A stretch of DNA of 8,347 nucleotides, taken from positions 1-8,347 of the forward strand of contig DDWF01000245.1 in NCBI GenBank assembly GCA_002345845.1, in the 5' to 3' direction. Under the pieces are notes generated by a model that was not told the DNA's origin, did no database searches, and saw nothing but the letters and a program-made list of their open reading frames with translations. The DNA is from Betaproteobacteria bacterium UBA2293 (lineage in GTDB: Bacteria > Pseudomonadota > Gammaproteobacteria > Burkholderiales > Rhodocyclaceae). The translations under genes and the position numbers were made by a program. This document shows, piece by piece, positions 1 through 4,682 of this stretch (its first letter is position 1; each line of letters starts with the position of its first letter).

Positions 1-335
1 ATTTCTGGGCCCGCTGGTGCGGCCCGTGCAAGGTCGAAATTCCCGAACTGATCAAGTTCCGCAATGCGCACAAGGGCAAGATCGAGGTGCTCGGCATCGG
101 CATCGAGGATCGCGCCGAACCGGTCAAGGATTTCGCCAAGGCCTACGAGATGGATTACCCGGTCTTCGTCGCCAAAGAACAGGGTATCCCGCTGATGAAG
201 GCCCTCGGCAACAGCAAGGGCGGCCTGCCCTACACGCTGTTCATCGACCGCCAGGGCAAGGTCATCGCCACCAAGATGGGTTTGATCAAGGCCGCCGACC
301 TCGATGCGGTAGCCTCGCAGTTAGTGGCCCGCTAA
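1..335 (+). CDS. TlpA-like thioredoxin-fold protein, 5' end missing
   Basis: This is the C-terminal part (about 110 residues, reading from base 3) of a thioredoxin-fold protein of the TlpA/ResA/AhpC-like kind. The visible part opens with FWARWCGPCKVEIPEL, which carries the CxxC redox motif (CGPC), the same dipeptide core as classical thioredoxin. About 70 residues on, GLPYTLFID supplies the cis-proline turn that faces the active site, followed by the usual RQGKVIA beta-hairpin. Family members are periplasmic or membrane-anchored thiol-disulfide reductases, often serving cytochrome c maturation or periplasmic disulfide reduction. The N-terminus, where a signal peptide or anchor would lie, is outside the window, so location and subtype cannot be told. 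The stop is TAA at 333-335, and 57 bases separate it from the scpB start. No terminator is obvious in that gap, so read-through into scpB is possible. Confidence 0.9.
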   Translation, partial: FWARWCGPCKVEIPELIKFRNAHKGKIEVLGIGIEDRAEPVKDFAKAYEMDYPVFVAKEQGIPLMKALGNSKGGLPYTLFIDRQGKVIATKMGLIKAADLDAVASQLVAR

Positions 336-357
336 GACCCGGCGGCTGACCGGCTGC

Positions 358-363
358 TAGAAT
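358..363 (+). promoter_or_regulatory. Possible -10 element upstream of scpB
   Basis: TAGAAT matches the sigma-70 -10 consensus at five of six bases and lies 29 bases before the scpB ATG. No good -35 hexamer is seen 16-18 bases upstream, where the sequence is still next to the previous stop codon. The call is weak; scpB may instead be read from the upstream gene's transcript. Confidence 0.25.
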
Positions 364-392
364 CGCCGGCATCCATTCCGCCGGAGCAAGCC

Positions 393-1166
393 ATGATCAT
401 CACCCGGATCGACGGTGCCGTCGGCACCATCACGCTCGACCACGAAGCCAAGCGCAACGCCCTCTCCGAACGCCTGGTCGATGGCGTGGTCGGTGCGCTC
501 GCCGAATTCACCCGCCAGAACGTACGCTGCGCCGTGCTCCGCGCCGCCCCCGGCGTCAAGGTCTGGTCGGCCGGCCATGATGTCTCGGAACTACCGGCCG
601 GCGGTCTCGACCCGCTCGGCTGGCGCGATCCGCTGCGCCACCTGATCCGCGAACTGGAGAACTTCCACGCCCCGATCATCGCCCTGATCGAAGGCAGCGT
701 CTGGGGCGGTGCCTGCGAAACCGTGCTCGCCTGCGACCTGATCGTCGCCACACCGGATGCCTGCTTCGCCGCCACGCCGGCCAAGCACAGCGTGCCCTAC
801 AACGTCTCCGGCCTGCTCACCTTCCTCAACGCCGCCCACATCCACATCGCCAAGGAAATGCTGTTCACCGCCCAGCCGATCCCGGCCAGCCGGCTCGAAC
901 GCATGGGCATCATCAACCACCTTGCCGCAGCCGAGGAAATCGAAACCTTCACCTACGACATGGCGCGCACCATCGCCGCCAACGCCCCGCTATCGATCTC
1001 GGTGATGAAGGAACAACTGCGCATCCTCGCTGGTGCCCACACCATGTCGCCGCAGGATTTCGAACGCATCCAGGGCCTGCGCCGGGTGGTGTACAACAGT
1101 CACGATTACGCCGAAGGCATCAGCGCCTTCAAGGAAAAGCGCAAACCCAGGTTTGCGGGGCGCTGA
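393..1166 (+). CDS. scpB: Methylmalonyl-CoA decarboxylase (crotonase family)
   Basis: The 257-residue product belongs to the enoyl-CoA hydratase/isomerase (crotonase) superfamily and looks like E. coli ScpB (YgfG; 261 residues), which decarboxylates methylmalonyl-CoA to propionyl-CoA. Shared segments include RNALS (21-25), KVWSAGHDVSELPAGG (56-71), EGSVWGGA (100-107), VPYN (134-137) and the near-identical end with EAHTM/AHTM, FERIQG, RRVVY and KEKRKP. Residues known to matter in the E. coli enzyme (His66, Gly110, Tyr140) fall at His62, Gly106 and Tyr136 with a constant offset of four, which supports decarboxylase over hydratase. GGAG lies six bases before the ATG. The enzyme is cytosolic. In E. 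coli scpB sits with methylmalonyl-CoA mutase and a CoA transferase; neither is visible here, so the source of methylmalonyl-CoA is unknown. It ends 22 bases from the oppositely oriented 68-codon gene. Confidence 0.9.
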   Translation: MIITRIDGAVGTITLDHEAKRNALSERLVDGVVGALAEFTRQNVRCAVLRAAPGVKVWSAGHDVSELPAGGLDPLGWRDPLRHLIRELENFHAPIIALIEGSVWGGACETVLACDLIVATPDACFAATPAKHSVPYNVSGLLTFLNAAHIHIAKEMLFTAQPIPASRLERMGIINHLAAAEEIETFTYDMARTIAANAPLSISVMKEQLRILAGAHTMSPQDFERIQGLRRVVYNSHDYAEGISAFKEKRKPRFAGR

Positions 1167-1180
1167 GCCTTCAGCCGGCG

Positions 1181-1200
1181 CTCGGCAATTACCTGCCGAG
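1181..1200. terminator. Short hairpin between convergent genes
   Basis: CTCGGCA and TGCCGAG form a perfect 7-bp stem around a 6-base loop just after the scpB stop. It overlaps the stop codon of the convergent 68-codon gene. There is no T-run on either side, so it would be a weak intrinsic terminator at best. It may serve both converging transcripts. Confidence 0.35.
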
Positions 1201-1395
1201 GTGCTGCAGGACCGTATGCAGGCGTTCGGCGGCACGGGCCGCCTCGGGATCGTTTTCCGCCAGCTTCAGCACGTCGACCCAGTTGATGTAGCGATCGAGG
1301 CGGACCAGGGCCTTGGCGCTGACCGAATCCAGATCGATCTCCAGGTCAATGTCATCGCCGTTTGCTTCGAGCCGGTATTCAAACGATCCTTGCAT
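1189..1395 (-). CDS. Hypothetical protein, 68 residues
   Basis: I do not recognise this family. The 68-residue protein is acidic in its N-terminal half (GDDIDLEIDLD at about 13-23), begins with a likely beta-strand pair (SFEYRLEA, DIDLEIDLD) and ends in a probable helix (NDPEAARAAERLHTVLQHL). It has no signal peptide, membrane segment or cysteine, so it should be a small soluble cytoplasmic protein. It is judged real because GGAGAAGG lies a few bases before the ATG, because codon usage is typical of the GC-rich neighbours, and because it sits cleanly in the gap between scpB and the next gene. A TATACA hexamer 41-46 bases upstream could be its -10 box. It stands alone on its strand and faces scpB tail to tail. 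Confidence 0.72.
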   Translation of the reverse strand: MQGSFEYRLEANGDDIDLEIDLDSVSAKALVRLDRYINWVDVLKLAENDPEAARAAERLHTVLQHLGR

Positions 1396-1435
1396 GCTGC
1401 CTTCTCCAGTGTGTCGCGTATTGAACGGAGGCCAG

Positions 1436-1441
1436 TGTATA
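1436..1441 (-). promoter_or_regulatory. Possible -10 box of the 68-codon gene
   Basis: On the minus strand this reads TATACA (five of six with TATAAT), 41-46 bases upstream of the 68-codon gene's ATG. A leader of about 35 bases with a good Shine-Dalgarno sequence would result. No convincing -35 box is present, so the call is tentative. Confidence 0.3.
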
Positions 1442-1610
1442 GATCGGCGGCCCTAAATGAAATGCCGGCGAGGCCGAGAGCGGCTGACCCGGCGCTGTAA
1501 CAGGGCGATCACGGTCCTGCAATCTGCCCCTTCTAATCTCCGTTGCGCACCGCCATCAACCCGCCACCGCCCGCGGCCGCGCGCCGAACCGGGGCAGACA
1601 GGAGATCACC

Positions 1611-1751
1611 ATGAATCTGTTCAATGCCGAATTCGACCTGATCGACAAATCGACCGAAGCCCATCTGAAGGCCAGCATCGCTGCCTTGGCCAGCCTGTTG
1701 ATCCTCACCGGCACCGTGCTCTACCTGCACGCCAGCTCACTGCTCGGCTGA
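1611..1751 (+). CDS. Small single-span membrane protein, 46 residues
   Basis: This short ORF encodes 46 residues beginning MNLFNAEFDLIDKSTEAHLK, followed by one hydrophobic stretch at about 21-40 (ASIAALASLLILTGTVLYLH) and a short tail ending ASSLLG. It has the shape of a bitopic inner-membrane microprotein with a soluble, mildly acidic N-terminal half. AGGAG lies seven bases before the ATG, and codon usage is that of the GC-rich core, so translation is plausible. A possible -10 hexamer TCTAAT occurs at 1532-1537, without a clear -35 box. It ends only 8 bases from the end of the convergent alpha/beta hydrolase gene, so the two 3' ends must overlap in RNA. The function is unknown; no family is recognised. 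Confidence 0.6.
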   Translation: MNLFNAEFDLIDKSTEAHLKASIAALASLLILTGTVLYLHASSLLG

Positions 1752-1759
1752 GCTGCGGT

Positions 1760-2500
1760 CTACGCGGCCAACCAGCCGGCGACCTGGCGGGCGAGCCAGG
1801 CCCCGTCGTCAAGCGGCAGATCATGGCCGGCCGTCGGGTGCTCGGCGTAGGCCGTCTGCCAGTGCCAGGCCAGTTGCCGGGAACAACGCACATCGACCAG
1901 CCGGTCGCCGGCGCTGCCCAGCACCAGCAATGGCACCGGCGGCGGCTTGGCCGGGACGCCAAAGCGGGCGGCCGCCAGCAGCTGGCGCAGGACATTGCCC
2001 GGCGTCACCGGATACTGCCGGGCCCAGGCGGTCCACTCGGCCAGCGTCTGCGGATCTGTCGGCCGATTACTGGTCAGACGCAGGATGGTCTGTTCGCGCC
2101 GGCCGGCATCCGGCTCCAGCAGCAGGCCGGCCAACGCCGGGTAATTGGCCGGGCGCAGCCGGTGATGAAAGGGATTGAACGGGCGCAGGCTGGTATTGAT
2201 CAGCACCGCCCCGGCCACCTCCTCCGGCTGGCCAAGCGCCCAGTCCACAGCGACCATGCCGCCGAGCGACAGGGCCAGCAAGTGATACGGCGGCGCCAGG
2301 CCGCACTCGTGCAGCTGCTGGCGGCAAGCCGCCACCATGCCGGCGACGGTGGCTGGAGTCGCCTCGCCGTTGCGGCGACCGTTGCCCGGCAGGTCGATGG
2401 CCACCACCGCTGCCCCGACGGCCTGCTGCAGGGTCTCCGGGAAGCGCCCCCAGTGCCGGCTTTCCCGGCTCAAACCACGCAGCAAAACCCAAGTCGTCAT
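1760..2500 (-). CDS. Alpha/beta-hydrolase fold protein
   Basis: The 246-residue protein has the layout of a single-domain alpha/beta hydrolase. LLRGLSRESRHW (6-17) stands where the HG oxyanion motif usually is, DLPGNG (36-41) follows strand 4, and the nucleophile elbow ALSLGG has Ser78. Asp199 in GSAGDR and His226 in TAGHD complete a plausible catalytic triad, with a helical cap between about 105 and 175. Two departures from consensus are visible: the elbow is AxSxG, not GxSxG, and the oxyanion segment reads RG in place of HG. The substrate cannot be told; small-molecule esterases and BioH-like enzymes share this design. The start was chosen because its ATG overlaps the stop of the upstream peptidase gene by four bases (ATGA), which indicates translational coupling. 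The frame stays open far upstream, but that part is antiparallel shadow. No signal peptide; cytoplasmic. Confidence 0.85.
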   Translation of the reverse strand: MTTWVLLRGLSRESRHWGRFPETLQQAVGAAVVAIDLPGNGRRNGEATPATVAGMVAACRQQLHECGLAPPYHLLALSLGGMVAVDWALGQPEEVAGAVLINTSLRPFNPFHHRLRPANYPALAGLLLEPDAGRREQTILRLTSNRPTDPQTLAEWTAWARQYPVTPGNVLRQLLAAARFGVPAKPPPVPLLVLGSAGDRLVDVRCSRQLAWHWQTAYAEHPTAGHDLPLDDGAWLARQVAGWLAA

Positions 2501-3588
2501 GGCTTCGCCATCCCGTACCAGTGTTGCAGCGCCCGCGTGCGCAGCTGCTCGCGCTGCTCGCCGGTGGGCAACCACAGGTCGCAGCCGCAGGCTGCCCGGG
2601 CGAGGAAATCCAGCCAGCCGACGTGCCGGCGCAATACCCGGTGCTGGCGATGGGCGATTTGCGGATTGAAGATGCCGTGGCGCGAAAAAACCTGCCGCGG
2701 ATTCTTCCTCACCCACAACCAGGAACCCATCTCCAGCGTCAGCGGCAGGAAGATGCGCTCCGGTGCCGCGCCGGCCTGCAGGTAGAGGTAGTCCCAGAGG
2801 TCGCCGTGGGCCAGGTACTGGCAGCTCTGCGGCTCGAAGACATAGCGGTGATTGGGGTGCGCCTGCTCGTAGATGTCGGTCAAGGCCAGCAACTCGGGCA
2901 GATGAGCGATGGGCGCCACGGTGTGGGCATGGGGAAACCAGATGCGGTCGCTGCTGCCGAAGCCGGAATGGCAGTCGATGGCGATGCCGAAGCGGCGCGT
3001 GAAGAACTCGCGCTCGACGATGGCGCAGACGGCGCGGTTCTCGGCTTCCATGGCTTCGCCCTGGCGCCCGCGATACCACGGCAGGCGGGCACTCAGGCGC
3101 TGCCCACCGAGCAGGAAGGGGGTCTTCTCGCGCGCTTCGACCGGGGCGTTGCGCATCAGGTCGACGCCCGCCGGATTGGCCCGCGTGCCGCGCCACATGC
3201 CGCCCGGATTGACGATGGGCATGAACACCAGGCGCACCGCTTCCAGCTGCCGATGCAGGATGCTGTCCCAGTTCAGGCGGCGGACCAGGGTGCGCAAATA
3301 GGCCAGCACCACTTCCGTACCGATCCGTTCAAGGCCGTGGAAGCCGCCGAAGAAGCCGACCACCGGCACCGTCGGATCGGGATTGCCGAGGGCGATGGCG
3401 TACACCGGAAAGTGCCGCTCGCCAACGGCGACCGTACACGCCACCTCCGTCTCGAGCCAGTGCCCGCCATCGGCGATGAGGGCCTCCAGCTCGCCGAGCT
3501 CCTTCAGTTCGGGATGCGCCACACCCTGCACAATAAGATCGCCCCGGCCAAGGTGATGACAGACACCGGCACCCGGCGGCTGCAACAC
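2497..3588 (-). CDS. M14-family zinc carboxypeptidase-like protein
   Basis: A 363-residue metallopeptidase-like protein of clan M14 (zinc carboxypeptidases, including the AstE/AspA-like branch). Zinc ligands are visible as HGLE (His84, Glu87) in a GGFHGLERIG context and His207 in IDCHSG. NPGG (127-130) and GVDLMRNAP (141-149) correspond to the substrate-binding Asn/Arg region, and Glu286 in LTLEMGSW fits the catalytic glutamate. No signal peptide is present, so the protein is likely cytosolic and may act on peptides or amide-linked small molecules, not as a secreted digestive enzyme. The start is uncertain: the longest frame begins at a GTG with no good ribosome site, and GTG codons at residues 20 and 23 are alternatives. 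It is first in a two-gene operon with the alpha/beta hydrolase, overlapping it by ATGA. The pairing suggests two hydrolytic steps on related substrates (inference). Confidence 0.88.
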   Translation of the reverse strand: MLQPPGAGVCHHLGRGDLIVQGVAHPELKELGELEALIADGGHWLETEVACTVAVGERHFPVYAIALGNPDPTVPVVGFFGGFHGLERIGTEVVLAYLRTLVRRLNWDSILHRQLEAVRLVFMPIVNPGGMWRGTRANPAGVDLMRNAPVEAREKTPFLLGGQRLSARLPWYRGRQGEAMEAENRAVCAIVEREFFTRRFGIAIDCHSGFGSSDRIWFPHAHTVAPIAHLPELLALTDIYEQAHPNHRYVFEPQSCQYLAHGDLWDYLYLQAGAAPERIFLPLTLEMGSWLWVRKNPRQVFSRHGIFNPQIAHRQHRVLRRHVGWLDFLARAACGCDLWLPTGEQREQLRTRALQHWYGMAKP

Positions 3589-3685
3589 GCAGATAACAAT
3601 TGGCCGCTATGTTAGGAGCCAACGGCCCTGCCGGCAGATGAATTTTTCATGACAGCCGGGCCGCCCCGCCCGCCACTACCAACGG

Positions 3686-3805
3686 ATGCCGACGATGCCG
3701 ACCCTGTCACACAAAGCCCCCAGCCGCCCCCTGCTCACCCTGGGCCGCGCCATCCTGTGGGGCCTGATCGAACTGGTGGCGCTCAACCGCCATCGCCGGC
3801 GCTGA
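3686..3805 (+). CDS. Possible 39-residue membrane-associated peptide
   Basis: A 39-codon frame starts MPTMPTLSHKAPSRPLLTLG and continues with RAILWGLIELVAL (about 21-33), then a strongly basic end, NRHRRR. The layout (basic N-terminal part, one short hydrophobic helix, arginine tail) is that of a small amphipathic or membrane-associated peptide. Two ATG codons, three codons apart, are possible starts, neither with a strong ribosome site. Codon usage has the GC-rich third positions of the core genome. No family is recognised. It occupies the otherwise empty interval between the divergent peptidase operon and the exported-protein gene, which is the main contextual support. Confidence 0.42.
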   Translation: MPTMPTLSHKAPSRPLLTLGRAILWGLIELVALNRHRRR

Positions 3806-3855
3806 GGTGACGCTGGCATCCGCCTGCTTTCCCGAGCCGATGCCATGCGCTCGGG

Positions 3856-3875
3856 TGATTAATTTGCATTAGTCA
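3856..3875. promoter_or_regulatory. Imperfect palindrome next to a -35 box (operator candidate)
   Basis: TGATTAAT-TTGC-ATTAGTCA is a dyad matching at seven of eight arm positions, AT-rich in a GC-rich setting. It ends one base before the TTGACG hexamer upstream of the exported-protein gene, where an activator or repressor could bind. The spacing does not fit a standard Fur or FNR box, so the regulator is unknown. Confidence 0.35.
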
Positions 3876-3876
3876 T

Positions 3877-3904
3877 TTGACGGATCGACCAAGCCGGCTA
3901 CCCT
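3877..3904 (+). promoter_or_regulatory. Candidate sigma-70 promoter of the exported-protein gene
   Basis: TTGACG (3877-3882, five of six with TTGACA) is followed after 16 bases by TACCCT (3899-3904), a poor but acceptable -10 match (T, A and final T conserved). Transcription would begin near 3911, leaving a short leader that contains the AGAAAGG ribosome site before the ATG at 3936. Confidence 0.45.
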
Positions 3905-3935
3905 GAGTGATCCCCCCAGAAGAAAGGCAACACTC

Positions 3936-4340
3936 ATGAAAACCCTGATCCCCGCGCTACTCCTCGCCGGCCTGCTGGCCATGCCGGCCCTGGCGCAAAC
4001 GACAGCCTTCACCCTGCCGGAAAACCGCTCCGGAGATGTCACCTATATCAGCGGCGGCATCGGCGACGAGGAACGCGACGAAATCCGGCAACGCGAAGCT
4101 AATTTCAATCTCAAGCTGCTGTTCTCCGAGCGCGACGGTTCCTATCTGACCGGTGTCGACGTGCTGTTGCTCAACGCCAAGGGCGAAACGGTACTCGACG
4201 CCAAAGCAGCCGGCCCCTTCCTGCTCGCCCGAGTGCCTGCCGGCCGCTATACCGTCAAGCTTTCGGCCAATGGCAAGACGCAGCAAGGCAAGGTGTCGGT
4301 AGGCGCCAAGGGAAAACAGCAGGCCGTTTTCCGCTGGTAA
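3936..4340 (+). CDS. Exported small protein with carboxypeptidase-regulatory-like beta domain
   Basis: The 134-residue product has a clear Sec signal peptide: Lys2, a hydrophobic core LIPALLLAGLLAMP and a cleavage site after ALA (residue 20), giving a mature periplasmic protein starting QTTAF. The mature part has a conserved-looking acidic/basic stretch VTYISGGIGDEERDEIRQRE (36-55). A predicted beta-sandwich follows (NFNLKLLFSE, GVDVLLLNAKGETVLD, GPFLLARVPAGRYTVKLSANGK, QQGKVSV). The PAGRYTVKLSANGK turn resembles carboxypeptidase-regulatory-like or transthyretin-like beta domains. No lipobox cysteine is present, so it should be soluble in the periplasm. AGAAAGG lies eight bases before the ATG. 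It has its own promoter-like sequence upstream and a 9-bp hairpin downstream, so it is probably monocistronic. The function is unknown; a binding or folding-accessory role is only a guess. Confidence 0.82.
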   Translation: MKTLIPALLLAGLLAMPALAQTTAFTLPENRSGDVTYISGGIGDEERDEIRQREANFNLKLLFSERDGSYLTGVDVLLLNAKGETVLDAKAAGPFLLARVPAGRYTVKLSANGKTQQGKVSVGAKGKQQAVFRW

Positions 4341-4385
4341 GCCATCCAGCGGCGGGAATCGCCATCCGGCAAGAGCGCAAGACAA

Positions 4386-4408
4386 GGAGGGAGCCAGAAG
4401 CTCCCTCC
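4386..4408 (+). terminator. Hairpin after the exported-protein gene
   Basis: GGAGGGAGC and GCTCCCTCC form a perfect 9-bp stem with a 5-base CAGAA loop, 45 bases after the stop codon. The following sequence AAACATTTC lacks a clean T-run, so termination on + may be inefficient. On the - strand the stem is followed by TTGTCTTG, so it could also stop transcription coming from the NACHT side. Confidence 0.55.
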
Positions 4409-4527
4409 AAACATTTCTGGGCCAGTCCCGACAGAATGGGGCGCCAGCCGGCAGGAGCGCTCAGTTCAAAAATGTAGTCGGCAATGGCGCTAAAAGAGCT
4501 TCTTCCAATCAGGCCTGAAGAGCTGGA

Positions 4528-4556
4528 TTTCGGCCAGAGCGGACGTTGGCCTTACC
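4528..4556 (+). repeat. Left copy of a GGCCA...TTGGCC motif
   Basis: TTCGGCCA and TTGGCCT blocks, eight bases apart, recur as the reverse complement at 7811-7845 with the same spacing. About 20 of 27 aligned bases agree by hand alignment. Each copy can itself fold through GGCCA/TGGCC, so part of the similarity comes from shared palindromy. Confidence 0.35.
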
Positions 4557-4560
4557 ATGA

Positions 4561-4595
4561 GAAATGACCGGTTCTGAATCCAAATCGGTCATTTC
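4561..4595. repeat. Perfect 10-bp inverted repeat
   Basis: GAAATGACCG (4561-4570) and CGGTCATTTC (4586-4595) are perfect inverted copies around a 15-base spacer. There is no adjacent T-run. The arms could be a recombination or protein-binding site or a processed RNA hairpin; the sequence does not decide. Confidence 0.5.
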
Positions 4596-4658
4596 AGGGA
4601 GTCAACGATAGCTTTTAACTGCCGCTAATTTTCGGGGGGATTACCTAGCCACGCTAGC

Positions 4659-4682
4659 GAGAACCATAAGTTTATGGTTCTC
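4659..4682 (-). terminator. Hairpin directly after the NACHT gene stop
   Basis: GAGAACCATAA and TTATGGTTCTC form a perfect 11-bp stem with a two-base centre, abutting the TAA of the NACHT gene without any gap. In the direction of that gene no T-run follows, so it may act as a 3'-end stabiliser or weak terminator. A second small dyad (4645-4657) follows at once. Confidence 0.5.

Larger units (their letters stand above)
4341..4682. other. Non-coding stretch, left junction of the accessory insert
   Basis: No convincing gene is seen in these 342 bases. The G+C content falls across it from core level to the level of the NACHT gene, so the junction lies here. It holds three perfect hairpins (4386-4408, 4561-4595, 4659-4682), a small CTAGC/GCTAG dyad (4645-4657) and a GGCCA...TTGGCC motif (4528-4556) that recurs in inverted orientation beyond the other end of the NACHT gene. 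No tRNA, integrase or transposase remnant was recognised. Confidence 0.6.

Noticed and set aside
1760..3196. 478-codon reading of the alpha/beta hydrolase starting far upstream
   Set aside because: The extra N-terminal part is an out-of-frame shadow of the peptidase, rich in Arg/Pro/Ala; the ATGA overlap at 2497-2500 gives the natural start.
2521..3615. 364-codon open frame on + antisense to the M14 peptidase gene
   Set aside because: It mirrors a GC-rich gene with clear zinc-site motifs on the other strand; its translation is low-complexity and matches no family I know.
3856..3875. Fur or FNR box
   Set aside because: The AT-rich dyad lacks the spacing and core bases of either consensus; kept only as an unassigned operator candidate.
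4341..4682. CRISPR array, tRNA or integron attC site near the insert junction
   Set aside because: No repeated direct units with spacers, no cloverleaf-like arms and no integrase or convincing attC core; only isolated hairpins are seen.
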